DNA of 64,000 bases from Pseudoflavonifractor sp. Marseille-P3106 (GTDB taxonomy: Bacteria > Bacillota > Clostridia > Oscillospirales > Oscillospiraceae). The notes below the pieces were generated by a model that saw nothing but the letters and a program-made list of their open reading frames with translations, ran no database searches and was not told where the DNA came from. Positions within the stretch are counted from its first letter, which is position 1. Every line of letters starts with the position of its first letter. Both the position numbers and the translations under genes were made by a program. Of the stretch, positions 48,858-58,093 are shown piece after piece. Location: positions 1 through 64,000 of the forward strand of contig LT827125.1 in the NCBI GenBank assembly GCA_900169975.1, given 5' to 3'.

Positions 48858-49253
48858 TCAGGCTGAATGCCAAGGGGGTGGTGTGAGAAAGGTGTTCTGT
48901 ACCCCTGTACCGTACGGGTTAAAGTGAACCCAGATGGAAGAGCATACCTCTTTGCTGGTACGGAAAAAGTGATGGGTCTTTCCTGCCGGGATATAAAAAG
49001 AATCTCCTTCCCGCAAATCTGTGGCTTCGTCTTCCACTGTCATAACCATACTGCCCGTCAGGATAAAACCGAATTCGTCAAGTACGTGGTGGGTACTGGC
49101 GTGCGGGGCAGTGTCAAAAACATCCATCTGGATGGCCTGAAGCTGCCGGTCTGTGTCAGTAAGTGCGTAGTAGATTACAGCATTATGGTCGTTAAAGATT
49201 TCTGTACGATCCTCCTTAACAGTGCAGGAAATGTGAGTAAACTGAAACTGCAC
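48858..49253 (-). CDS. Cupin-domain protein
   Basis: 131 residues, read leftwards from GTG 49253 (start uncertain, no clear ribosome site). Cupin motifs: HASTHHVLDEFGFILTGSM, then EGDSFYIPAGKTHHF. The His and Glu residues could hold a metal. Small single-cupin proteins of this kind often sense or bind a metabolite. Only 18 bases separate its start from the DctP start on the other strand, so both share one control region or the true start is further in. Confidence 0.75.
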   Translation of the reverse strand: MQFQFTHISCTVKEDRTEIFNDHNAVIYYALTDTDRQLQAIQMDVFDTAPHASTHHVLDEFGFILTGSMVMTVEDEATDLREGDSFYIPAGKTHHFFRTSKEVCSSIWVHFNPYGTGVQNTFLTPPPWHSA

Positions 49254-49271
49254 ACAGAAAAAGAGGTCATT

Positions 49272-50312
49272 ATGAAAAAGGCGAAAATTGTTACTGCAAC
49301 GCTTGTTATGGCACTTACCTGCGCTGCCTGCTCCGGCGGAACTTCAAATGCCCCAGCTGCCAACAGTCAAGCTCCTGAGGATTTTAAACCTATCACTCTG
49401 CGCTATGCGAATCAGCATTCTATCGACCACACTGCCACTCTGGCAGCACAGGCGGCCGCTGAGGAAATTCATGAGAAAACCGATGGCCGTATTACCATTG
49501 AAGTTTATCCGGCTAACCAGTTGGGCGATTGGACCCAGGTGTATGAAGAGGTAATGATGGGAACCATTGATATCGCCAACACAACGGTTCCGGAAACCTA
49601 CGACGCCCGCGCCAATGCATCCATGCTCCCTTACTTGGCCAACAGCTACGCCGAGCTGGACAAGGCTATGGGCCCGGACAGCTACCTGGCTGGAAAGATG
49701 GTGGATATCCAGGCCGCCCAGGGCATCAAATTTCTCGGTTATTCCTGTGAGGGCTTTGCCGGAATCGGAACCAGCAAACCTGTGCCGAATCCCAACGAGG
49801 TGGGCGTGGACAAGGGCATTCTGGTTCGGGTTCCGTCCAATGACAACTTTAAGTATCCCACCGAGTATCTGGGCTACCGCACTTCTACAATACCCTACTC
49901 CGACACCTTCGCTGCAATCCAGACCGGCGTGGTGGATGGATGGCAGGCAGGCCCTCCCAACCTGAACTACCTGAACTTCCGGGATGTAATCACCTACTAT
50001 TACCACTACTGTATGGATCAGGAAGCGACTCAAATCTATATGAACATGGATGTGTTTAACTCTTTACTGCCCCAGGATCAGAAGGTCCTCCAGGATGCCT
50101 TCCGGAAGATGTGGACCGACAGCATCAACTCCATTGAAGAGGAAGATGCTAAATACATTCAAATGCTCAAGGACTATGGCATTGAGGTCATTGAATTTAC
50201 GGATGAGGAACTGGCTGCCTTTGCTGACGGAGTCCGCGCCGATGTGTGGCCCAAGCTGGCAGCGACCTATACTCAGGAGTTCCTGGACGAACTGTTGGAC
50301 AGTGTTCAGTAA
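49272..50312 (+). CDS. dctP: TRAP transporter substrate-binding protein (DctP type)
   Basis: 346 residues from ATG 49272 (AAGAGG upstream). A much longer frame upstream is the antisense of the cupin gene. Lipoprotein-like signal with Cys near 21 (LTCAACSGG). The DctP fold is clear: RYANQHSIDHTATLAAQAAAEEIHEKTDGRITIEVYPANQLGDW, and later YSDTFAAIQTGVVDGWQAGP. It captures an organic acid or amino-acid-like substrate outside the cell for DctQM. The ligand is unknown; the serine dehydratase next door suggests a hydroxy amino acid. Confidence 0.92.
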   Translation: MKKAKIVTATLVMALTCAACSGGTSNAPAANSQAPEDFKPITLRYANQHSIDHTATLAAQAAAEEIHEKTDGRITIEVYPANQLGDWTQVYEEVMMGTIDIANTTVPETYDARANASMLPYLANSYAELDKAMGPDSYLAGKMVDIQAAQGIKFLGYSCEGFAGIGTSKPVPNPNEVGVDKGILVRVPSNDNFKYPTEYLGYRTSTIPYSDTFAAIQTGVVDGWQAGPPNLNYLNFRDVITYYYHYCMDQEATQIYMNMDVFNSLLPQDQKVLQDAFRKMWTDSINSIEEEDAKYIQMLKDYGIEVIEFTDEELAAFADGVRADVWPKLAATYTQEFLDELLDSVQ

Positions 50313-50335
50313 AATGCAATAACGCACTCCAGAGA

Positions 50336-50462
50336 TACCGGCAGCAAAGAAAGGGAGAAAATGAGTCGGCCGAGAGAAAGGATACCGTCTTGCTGGCGCA
50401 GAGAGCGAGAAGGTCAACCCGGTGCCGGCATAATTTTTACCAAACTGCTGCCGGTATTTTTG
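50336..50462 (+). terminator. Long-range inverted repeat between dctP and dctQ
   Basis: TACCGGCAGCA (from 50337) pairs with TGCTGCCGGTA about 100 bases later, then TTTTTGG. It could be an attenuating terminator that keeps the binding protein in excess of the permease. No gene is supported in the 236-base gap. Confidence 0.6.
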
Positions 50463-50548
50463 GAGGTTCCCACAGCAAAATGATGCCGTGGCTAACGGTG
50501 CCTTGTCGGCTGCGGCACAATTTATAAATAGAGAAGGGGCGTGCACGC

Positions 50549-51061
50549 ATGAAACGTTTCCTGTCTGTCCTTGATATCGTTTTCATCAAACTGCAAGAAT
50601 ATATCGTAATAATGACTGGGATCGCTATTTGCCTTCTGATTGCGGCTTCGGCAGTGATGCGGTATATCTTTAAGCTGGATTTTTATGGTTCTGAAGAATA
50701 TATCATGTACACAGCATTTTGGCTCTATTTTATAGGCATTGCTCTGGCTGCCCGTGAGGACAGCCACATCAATGCCGACATGATCGGTTCTTTTGCCAAA
50801 AGTGAACGGGTCAAGCGGGTGTTTGCCGTAATCCGGCAGGCGATCGGTCTGATCATTTCTGTCATCACCACCATGTGGTCGTTTGAGTATATTATGCGCA
50901 GTGTTCGTTTGGGGCCCACAACGGCGGTACTCAAAGCCCCGCTGGTGTTGATGCAGGTTCCGATCCTAATATCCTTTGCACTGATGGATGTATACATCGT
51001 ATACCATCTTATAAAGACAATCGGGGCCCTCAGAGAATATACGGGAGGTGCGCAGGTATGA
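50549..51061 (+). CDS. dctQ: TRAP transporter small permease (DctQ type)
   Basis: 170 residues. Four membrane helices (IVIMTGIAICLLIAASAVMRYIF, YTAFWLYFIGIALAA, AIGLIISVITTMWSF, VPILISFALMDVYIV) and the DctQ pattern DFYGSEEYIMY. It joins DctM to form the membrane part of a sodium- or proton-driven importer. It overlaps dctM by 4 bases (ATGA). Confidence 0.92.
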   Translation: MKRFLSVLDIVFIKLQEYIVIMTGIAICLLIAASAVMRYIFKLDFYGSEEYIMYTAFWLYFIGIALAAREDSHINADMIGSFAKSERVKRVFAVIRQAIGLIISVITTMWSFEYIMRSVRLGPTTAVLKAPLVLMQVPILISFALMDVYIVYHLIKTIGALREYTGGAQV

Positions 51062-52353
51062 CAGTTGTCTTGGCTTTGGTTGTTTTGCTGCTCACTATGG
51101 TGATTGGCCTACCGATACCGCTGTCCTTCATGGCCTCCGCCGTCTCTATGGTGTTTAGTGCTGGACTCCCATTTGAGTCACTGATCCCGTATGGGTTCAG
51201 CAAGATGAATTCTGTGCTGCTGCTGACGATTCCGCTGTTTATTTTGGCGGGCTCCATCATGGACAAGGGCGGCATAGGGAAGAAGCTCATTGGTTGTGTG
51301 GAAAAGGTGCTGGGCCGGTTTAAGGGCGGCCTGGGAGTTGTCACCGTAGTTTCCTGCGCTGTTTTTGGCGCGATTTCCGGAAGTTCCTCTGCCACGTTGT
51401 CTTGTATCGGGGCAATCATGGCCCCGCGCCTGGAGGAGAATGGGTACGACAAGGGCTTTATTGGGGCGCTTATCTCCAGTTCCGGTGTTCTGGGGATCCT
51501 GATCCCTCCCAGCATGCTGATGATTCTGTATGCCTGGATGAGCGGAGAATCCGTGCTTGCCTGCTTTTTGGCAACTCTGATTCCCGGCATTATCTTGGTC
51601 ATCCTCTTCAGTGTGGTGAATCTGGTTTACGCGCGTAAGAACCCCAATATTAAGGTTTATCAGGCTGCCACTGCGCTTCCTCAGGTGGGAGGCAAGAAAG
51701 AACGCGGGCCATTGGCGGCCATTTTGATGCCGGTTATTATCCTTGGTTCCATTTATGGCGGCTTGCTTACACCGACGGAGTCGGCGGCTGTGGCAGTTAT
51801 TTATGCCATTCCGGTTGGTTTCCTGGTCTACCGGGAGATGAATCTTAAGACCTTTAAAGACTCTTTGATTTCCGCAGGGAAAAGCACGGGCGTTATCATG
51901 ATTATGCTTTTTGCGGTTATGATTCTCAGCCGTCTTTACGTAATGAACAACGTGCCGAAGATGATTTTGACGATATTGACCTCTATCTCAGAAAACAGGA
52001 CCGTGATTCTGCTGCTGATCAACCTGTTCATGGTCATTATCGGAATGCTGATGGATGACTGCAGCGGCATCTTGCTGTGCACCCCCATTTTGCTCCCTGT
52101 TATGAAGGAACTGGGGGTCAGCCCGATCCAGTTTGCTGCCATCATGGGTGTTAATCTGGGCATGGGAAACATTACTCCGCCCACCGCGCCGCTCCTCTAT
52201 CTGGCGGGACGGATTTCGGGGGCGGAAGTGAAGGACATGCTCAAACTCGCGTTGACGCTGATTGCTTTTGCGTGGATTCCCACGTTAATTATCACTACTT
52301 ATATTCCCCTGGTCTCTCTGATCCTTCCCCAGCTGTTTGGTTATATTAAATAA
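51058..52353 (+). CDS. dctM: TRAP transporter large permease (DctM type)
   Basis: 431 residues, twelve or so hydrophobic segments. Family marks: IPLSFMASAVSMVFSAG, GGIGKKLIGCVEKVLGRFKGGLG, SGSSSATLSCIGAIMAPRLEENGYDKGFIGALISSSGVLGILIPPS, and near the end GMGNITPPTAPLLYLAG. It carries the transport path of the TRAP system. Start overlaps the dctQ stop. Confidence 0.94.
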   Translation: MTVVLALVVLLLTMVIGLPIPLSFMASAVSMVFSAGLPFESLIPYGFSKMNSVLLLTIPLFILAGSIMDKGGIGKKLIGCVEKVLGRFKGGLGVVTVVSCAVFGAISGSSSATLSCIGAIMAPRLEENGYDKGFIGALISSSGVLGILIPPSMLMILYAWMSGESVLACFLATLIPGIILVILFSVVNLVYARKNPNIKVYQAATALPQVGGKKERGPLAAILMPVIILGSIYGGLLTPTESAAVAVIYAIPVGFLVYREMNLKTFKDSLISAGKSTGVIMIMLFAVMILSRLYVMNNVPKMILTILTSISENRTVILLLINLFMVIIGMLMDDCSGILLCTPILLPVMKELGVSPIQFAAIMGVNLGMGNITPPTAPLLYLAGRISGAEVKDMLKLALTLIAFAWIPTLIITTYIPLVSLILPQLFGYIK

Positions 52354-52369
52354 GCGAGGTGTTTGTGGC

Positions 52370-53962
52370 ATGACTCGACAGAGTCCCAGCATTTTTAATG
52401 ATATTGTAGGCCCTACCATGGTGGGTCCCTCCAGTTCCCACACATGTGGACCGTCCCGCATGGGTTACCTTTGCCGCCAGCTGCTGCCGGGCAGACTGAA
52501 AAAAGCCACCATAGAATTTGCTCGGGACGGCGCCTACACCAAGATGTACAAGGGTCAGCGTTCCGATATGGGATATATCAATGGGCTTTTAGGCCGTCGG
52601 CCTGAAGATCCCCGTCTGCGGAAGGCTTTCTCAGAGGCGGAAAATGAGGGCGTGGAAGTTCAATTTGTAATTAGGGATTTCCCGCCTGTTGTTCCCAATA
52701 TTGCACATGTCATCATGGAAAATGAGCAGGGGCAGACGGTGGAGGTCCATACCGATTCCACCGGCGGCGGAACCGTAAAGCTGTTGTCCATTGACGGGTT
52801 AGACATAAGCATTGTTGGCGACTGCTATGAACTGGTCGTATACACTCAGGGCTCTGAGATACAAAATCAGGCGTTGTTGGGAAAGATGATCGAACTTTTC
52901 CCCGACAACGAAGGAAGCTCATGCTGTGTGCGGGACGGCAGGGGCCTGCTTAATCTCAAGCGGCATACTCCCTACACTGCAGAGATTTTTGGAAAAATCA
53001 AAGAGATGCCAGGGGTCCTGGAAGTGCGAACGATTTCTCCGATCTTGGTCGTTCCCTCCAATCGTAACGCGTCCTTGCCCTTTCACAGTGCCGCAGAAAT
53101 GCTGGAAATGACGGCCAAAACCGGAAAACCGCTCTGGGAACTGGCCATTGATTACGAGATGGCCCGCAGCGGTTGGACTCGGGAGAAGATTTTGGACTAC
53201 ATGAAGTATGTGGTAGAGACTATGGAGTCCGGCACTCTGGAAGCGCTGGCGGGCAACATTGATATGATGGGTATCATTGGCCCCACAGCAGGAAAGATCA
53301 AAAGATACATGGATACGGATCCCAAATCTATTGATATGGGGGTCATTAATACGGCGTCAACATGGGCCATGGCCACAATGGAGTACAGCAGTGCCATGGG
53401 AGTGGTTCTCTGCGCGCCTACCGGCGGTTCCGCCGGCGTATTTCCGGGCGCCATTCTGGGTACCATGACCCATATGGGATGCTCTATGGACGAGAAGATC
53501 AAAGCCATGTTGGTAACGGCCATCATCGGCATTGTCATGTCCAAGGACTACAATTATTCAGCTGAGCTCTATGGCTGCCAGGTAGAGCCGGGCGCGGCTT
53601 CGGCCATGGCTGCCGGCGGGCTGGCGTGGGTTATGGGAGGAACGCCGGAGCAGTCCTGTCAGGCTGCTTCCTGTGCGCTGCAGAATATTCTAGGCACCAT
53701 TTGCGATCCTGTGGCAGGCCTGGTGCAGATCCCGTGCATTAACCGTAATGCCATGTCTGCCGCCAATTCGGTAGTGAGTGCCAACATGGTTATGGGGGGC
53801 TTTGATCCGTTGATCCCGCTGGATCAGGCAGCAGAGACATTGTTCCGGGTAGGGAAGCAGCTCCCCAGTGAGCTGAGATGTACCTGTGCGGGTGGACTGT
53901 GTATTACTCCATGCGGGCAAAGGCTGGCAGAGGAACAGGAAATTCGAGATAACGCCAGATAA
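52370..53962 (+). CDS. sdaA: L-serine dehydratase, iron-sulfur type, fused beta-alpha
   Basis: 530 residues from ATG 52370 (GCGAGG upstream). The beta domain (about 1-190) opens SIFNDIVGPTMVGPSSSHTCGPSRMG. The alpha domain has GIIGPTAGKIKRYM, CAPTGGSAGVFPGAILGT, CDPVAGLVQIPCINRNAM and the C-terminal CTCAGGLCITPCG. These Cys residues bind the 4Fe-4S cluster that removes water from L-serine to give pyruvate and ammonia. Fusion of both halves is the one-chain form. Same operon direction as the TRAP genes, so the transporter may import serine or a related compound. Confidence 0.92.
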   Translation: MTRQSPSIFNDIVGPTMVGPSSSHTCGPSRMGYLCRQLLPGRLKKATIEFARDGAYTKMYKGQRSDMGYINGLLGRRPEDPRLRKAFSEAENEGVEVQFVIRDFPPVVPNIAHVIMENEQGQTVEVHTDSTGGGTVKLLSIDGLDISIVGDCYELVVYTQGSEIQNQALLGKMIELFPDNEGSSCCVRDGRGLLNLKRHTPYTAEIFGKIKEMPGVLEVRTISPILVVPSNRNASLPFHSAAEMLEMTAKTGKPLWELAIDYEMARSGWTREKILDYMKYVVETMESGTLEALAGNIDMMGIIGPTAGKIKRYMDTDPKSIDMGVINTASTWAMATMEYSSAMGVVLCAPTGGSAGVFPGAILGTMTHMGCSMDEKIKAMLVTAIIGIVMSKDYNYSAELYGCQVEPGAASAMAAGGLAWVMGGTPEQSCQAASCALQNILGTICDPVAGLVQIPCINRNAMSAANSVVSANMVMGGFDPLIPLDQAAETLFRVGKQLPSELRCTCAGGLCITPCGQRLAEEQEIRDNAR

Positions 53963-54023
53963 TAGAGTCCATCTTAAAGTGAAAGAACAAAAGTAAGCTG
54001 GATTTGTTGCAAAATGGGAAAAT

Positions 54024-54063
54024 CGGGGCTGCAATTCATATTGAATTGCAGCCCCGGCTTTTT
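54024..54063 (+). terminator. Terminator after serine dehydratase
   Basis: CGGGGCTGCAATTCA, TAT loop, TGAATTGCAGCCCCG, then GCTTTTTG. 15-bp perfect stem. Confidence 0.93.
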
Positions 54064-54069
54064 GAATAG

Positions 54070-56200
54070 AACGGAGGAGAAAAAGAACTGGGGCAAGAGA
54101 GCCCGGACACTTTTACTCGCTGCCATCCTTTTGGTGCGGACTGTCTGATCAATGGTATGAAACAGGACTTCCGGTACAAAGGGCTTGGCAAGATGGCGTT
54201 CATGCCGACGGATGCGGATTTGTCCACATCCTCTTCGAAAGCATTGGCGGTGATGGAAATGATTGGAATCGTTTTGGTATCTCCCCGGTCCAGCGCCCGG
54301 ATGTATCTCGCGGCCTCCAGACCATTCACTTCCGGCATTCGGATGTCCATGAGGATACAGTCATAATACCCCTCTGGATACTTTGCCAACAGAGCGGTGC
54401 CGCCCTCCGGGGTGAACTTGGCCGCATTGGACAGGATGTTGCTGAGGATTTGCTGGAAACGAACGGGATCTGCGTGGGGATTGTCAGGACCCGTTTCATC
54501 TGTCTGGACAATGAAGTGGGTCTGCTTTCCGCTGATCAAAGGCATCAGTGTGGTGCGGACCGCCGCCAAAATTTTCTTGGTGCTGAAGTCCGGATTGACC
54601 AGCGTCATGCTGCCAGCCTCGATTTTGCTCATGTCAAGAGTATCATTGATCAGGCTGAACAGGAAATGAGCGGAGGGATCCATTTGATTGTGGTATTCCG
54701 TGATTTCCGCCGGGGCTGTTTCTTCCCTGAGCAGGCCCAGGATGCCGAAGGTTCCATTCATTGGGGCGCGTATGCCATGGCTCATGCGAGATAAAAGCTC
54801 AGATTTTGCTTTACCTGCCTCCCGTAGTTCGGCAATGAGCATCCATTCTTTTTTCTCCGGCGCCGTACCACAATCAATATGACCGGAGCGGAAACCAGCA
54901 CGACGATGCTCAGTCCTGCTGCCAGCAGCCCTACGGGATCTGAGTAGAGAAATCTCCAAAAATTAAGGGAAGGCGCCGAAAATGTGGTGTAGGGCTGCGA
55001 CAAACGCAAAATATCCTCGTCGCAATGCTGAAAGCGGCTTTATTGATGACGGCGGCCAGGTGGTGGTTTAAGGTTTCCCGAACACCCACACAGAACGATT
55101 CCTGATGCACCGGCATGGTCACATCCACCAGACGTCTGAATTGCCGTTATAGGAACGGTGTTGAGCAATGGGGGTGCAGAGAAAGAGGAAGTCGGCCCTG
55201 CCGGACACAACAGCCTGAACGTCTTCCTCCACGCCGTTGCGGGGCAGCGGTACCTCATCCGTGAGTGCGGCCGACAGATAGCCGGAAGAACTATTTGAGC
55301 CGGTTATGACAGCTGCGGTTTTTGCCGGATTGAGGTCGCCTTTTCGGGACAGTCGCGAGACGGTGGTGGAGTAGCAGGGTTCGGTCAAAACAAAGCCCCT
55401 GCTTGCCGGGGCAATGAAGTGCCATCTCATGCCAAGGCCAATATCCGCCGTTCGCATCAGGACGTTGTATTCCTCGTCTGTTTGGGGGAGCGGCATCTGG
55501 ATATTCAGCCCGGTGTGATCTATGATCTCCTGCGTGAAACCGCCCAGGAGGCCTGTTGACACCCCGCCTTCAAAGAAGGAAAGCGGTTTGCCGTCCGGAT
55601 GGATCCGAGCGGGAAATGCGGTGCCGATTTTGTTGCAGGAGGCAACAAAATCAGCTTCCTCATGGGTAAGAAAGCCGCTGCCGCCCAGCGTGTGTGAGTA
55701 ATATTTGTTCTTCATAGGAAAACCATTTTTCCAGGGCAAGGCGTTGGAGGGACTTATGCTGCTGGGGGGGATTTTCAGCGCTGCCCTCCACGGCGATCTT
55801 CAGACCGTTAGAGGGGAAATGATTTCCGGGGATACACGGGACACTTTCCCGGGAGCTCACCATAATGACATCGACGGAGACACCCACAGGTTCATCGGAA
55901 AAATCATAGAGCTGTTCTCTTTCCGGTGTTTTAACGACGTCCAGAGCCATGTCGATCTCGCCGGTGTGCATTTATTTAGGCTGTCGCTGAAGCTGTTCTC
56001 AAAGCCTGCGTATTCGTACCGCCACGGGGCAAATATTTTCATGTGCTGCAGCATCTCATACGCATAGCCGCTGTAATTGCCGTTTTCATCCCGCATTTGG
56101 TAGCAGTTTATTTCGTCAAAGGCCCCTCTCACGGCGCGGATTTCCTGTGTCCCGTCGGCGGCGGGGACAGCTAAGATTCCGGTCAGCAGCAACGGCTTTA
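54070..56200 (-). pseudogene. Decayed hybrid sensor histidine kinase
   Basis: Leftward gene broken in several places. From the right: a signal-like start and binding-domain pieces (about 56192-55857, GYAYEMLQHM), shift to 55971-55660 (MALDVVKTPEREQLYDFS), shift to 55739-55119 (FTQEIIDHTGLNIQMP). A membrane segment near 54930, then a HisKA domain with RMSHGIRAPMNG. The ATPase domain stops after SNAAKFTPEGG and jumps into the middle of a receiver (CILMDIRMPEVNG). At least four frame breaks and one internal deletion; not functional. Confidence 0.82.
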
Positions 56201-56424
56201 AAAATAAGGATACCGTTTTTTATATGGAAGATCCTAATAGTAGACCTCTTACTGTGCTGTGTCCCGGTAAAAACAATGATAAGCTCACGCCGGTTTGTGG
56301 GGTTCCTCATCCTATCACATCTTCTGGGAAAAAGAAGCGGTATCCAAAATGAGTTTCGCAACAGCGGGAATGCCGCGTGGACAGGCCTGCAGAGTCTGTG
56401 GACGGGCAGATGTTTAAGGAGAAG

Positions 56425-56477
56425 GGCCCATTTTCAAACCGGCTGTGTCAAACCGTTCAAAAATGGACCCTTTTTCA
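56425..56477. terminator. Terminator between kinase remnant and aldo/keto reductase
   Basis: GGGCCCATTTT pairs with AAAATGGACCC (one mismatch), then TTTTTC; the middle of about 30 bases contains a smaller stem. Ends the leftward reductase gene. Confidence 0.65.
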
Positions 56478-56491
56478 AAACGCCCCTGGCG

Positions 56492-57490
56492 TTATTTATC
56501 CAGTTCTTTTACCTGGGCCGGTTTAGCCGCTTCGCTGAGGAGGCGCGCATCTTCATCGGAAAGTGTGATATCGAGACAGCGGCAGGTGTTTTCCATGGTC
56601 TCAATATGCCGGAACCCCGTGAGGAGGTTGAGATTTGGGAATTGCTTCAGGGTCCACGCCTGAACCAGGTTCGAGTAGGAGCAGGCATACTTTTCCGTCA
56701 GCGGCTGCATGACCTGAAACAGCTTGTGGATCTCACCCCGGATCGGCTCATGGATCCAGGGCAGTTTCCCCCGGACGTCGCCCTTGGGGAAAGACCGGTC
56801 CACGTAATCGGGGGCGGTCAGGAACCCCTCTTCCAGCGCACCGTATACCTGGAACACGGCGTTGTGCTTTTGGGCGGTGGGGAAGTATTCGCAGCCGTGA
56901 TACGGCGCCAGAAGGCTGTATTGTTCCTGAACGAGGGCCACAGTTCCGTATTTTTCATACTCGTCCAGGTCGCCGGGTTTGGAATTGGACAGTCCGACGG
57001 CGCGGATCTTCCCCTCTTTGACCATGGCCTGCAAAGCCCCCATGGTCTCTTCCACAGGCCAGCTTTTGCAGACGTAGTGGACCACCAGAACATCGAGATA
57101 ATCGGTCTGCATCCTCCGGAGAGAATCTTCCACATCCTTGCGGACAGCCTTTGCGCTGGTGTCGTTTTCTACCGTATAGCCGTCGCGCTCATAGTGGAAG
57201 TTTCCACCCTCGTTCCGCCAGTTGAGGGAACATTTTGTTTGCAGGAGAAATTTGCTGCGCCGCCCGTTTTTCAGCGCTTTTCCGAGCAGCTCTTCACTGA
57301 CGCCGGTCCCATATACCGGCGCGGTGTCAATGTAATTGATGCCGAGATCACCGGCTGCATCCAGCAGGCTCTCCACTTCGCCCACACCGACTGACAAGTC
57401 CGACCATACGCTGCCTCCGCCAATTCCCCACGTTCCGAATGAAATGACTGACGCATTCAGATCGGTTTTTCCAAGTTTTTGATATTTCAT
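56492..57490 (-). CDS. Aldo/keto reductase
   Basis: 332 residues from ATG 57490, which has GGAGG 7 bases upstream; a GTG one codon earlier is less likely. Catalytic residues are present: Asp and Tyr in DTAPVYG (near 53-59), Lys in LQTKC, His in VVHYV. NADPH-binding end with LLTGFRHIETMENT. It reduces aldehydes or ketones, substrate unknown; close in type to general stress protein 69-like reductases. Alone on its strand. Confidence 0.92.
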   Translation of the reverse strand: MKYQKLGKTDLNASVISFGTWGIGGGSVWSDLSVGVGEVESLLDAAGDLGINYIDTAPVYGTGVSEELLGKALKNGRRSKFLLQTKCSLNWRNEGGNFHYERDGYTVENDTSAKAVRKDVEDSLRRMQTDYLDVLVVHYVCKSWPVEETMGALQAMVKEGKIRAVGLSNSKPGDLDEYEKYGTVALVQEQYSLLAPYHGCEYFPTAQKHNAVFQVYGALEEGFLTAPDYVDRSFPKGDVRGKLPWIHEPIRGEIHKLFQVMQPLTEKYACSYSNLVQAWTLKQFPNLNLLTGFRHIETMENTCRCLDITLSDEDARLLSEAAKPAQVKELDK

Positions 57491-57699
57491 CACACTGCCT
57501 CCAAATGTAAAAGTAATTGAAGAATTTTATAATTATACTCTTCTTTAGATTATACCATAAAATCATGCGCAGGTAAAAAAAGTTGGTAGATTTCTGTAAG
57601 AAATTGACCTCCCGGAAGAACCGGCCGACAGCCGCTGGCCGTCTAATCTTGGCGGCTGTAAAAACGTCTCAAAAAGTGGAATTAAATAGATAGAACCTA

Positions 57700-57728
57700 T
57701 TGACAAAGTATGAAATTGATGGTATTAT
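57700..57728 (+). promoter_or_regulatory. Promoter of the sulfur operon leader
   Basis: TTGACA (57700-57705), 17 bases, TATTAT (57723-57728). The transcript should begin near 57735 and has a leader of about 360 bases before the first enzyme. Confidence 0.82.
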
Positions 57729-57775
57729 CCTTTCAACCTACTAAGTTGATTTGATTTAAGAAGGGAGAACGTATC

Positions 57776-57898
57776 ATGATGATCCCGTCTGTCAGCTGCA
57801 CCTTGTCTGTGGAAACGCGCATGTATCACATGTGCAAGTGTTGTTGCGCGCACAAACAGGATAAGTTCTCCATGATGACGAATCAGGCAAGACCATAG
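57776..57898 (+). CDS. Cysteine-rich leader peptide (40 residues)
   Basis: ATG 57776, AAGGGAG at 57762-57768. Has a Cys at 8 and a run MCKCCCAH at 19-26, so four Cys codons fall within five codons (57833-57847). Directly after them, GGATAAGTTCTCC (57859-57871) can pair with GGAGCTTATCC (57939-57949), which is part of the terminator that follows. A ribosome waiting for charged Cys-tRNA would leave that segment free. This is the usual design of amino-acid attenuation, here for cysteine ahead of cysteine/methionine genes. The peptide itself likely has no other role. Confidence 0.8.
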   Translation: MMIPSVSCTLSVETRMYHMCKCCCAHKQDKFSMMTNQARP

Positions 57899-57934
57899 GC
57901 TTTTGTGCCTGTAATCGTAATCTCATGCGATTTA

Positions 57935-57970
57935 CCGGGGAGCTTATCCAGGCTTCCCGGATTTCTTTTT
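57935..57970 (+). terminator. Attenuator terminator of the sulfur operon
   Basis: CCGGGGAGC (57935-57943) pairs with GCTTCCCGG (57952-57960, one G-T pair), then ATTTCTTTTT. Its left arm is shared with the antiterminator pairing to 57859-57871, so only one can form. Confidence 0.82.
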
Positions 57971-57984
57971 GGGGAGGAAACCCC

Positions 57985-58059
57985 ATGTATGATTTTGAAC
58001 GACTCATCAGAGACAGATGTCGTTTCGGGCGAATGTGCTGGGCGTGCATCCCCAGATGA
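57985..58059 (+). CDS. Second small leader peptide with three Cys (24 residues)
   Basis: ATG 57985 with GGGGAGG at 57971-57977, a strong site. Reads MYDFERLIRDRCRFGRMCWACIPR; Cys at 12, 18 and 21. It lies after the attenuator and ends 34 bases before the enzyme start. Its ribosome site could be closed by GGGG/CCCC pairing (57971-57984). Probably a second cysteine-sensing or coupling step. Too short to judge by codon use. Confidence 0.6.
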   Translation: MYDFERLIRDRCRFGRMCWACIPR

Positions 58060-58093
58060 CCTAACACGCATTAGCTTGAAAAACGAAAGGGAA

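Noticed and set aside
48867-49271. N-terminal extension of DctP by 135 residues
   Set aside because: The extension is the antisense of the cupin gene; the lipoprotein-like signal begins at ATG 49272.
57735-58093. T-box or S-box (SAM) leader before the sulfur operon
   Set aside because: No T-box motif with a specifier loop and no SAM-I core was seen; the Cys-rich peptide and paired terminator explain the leader better.
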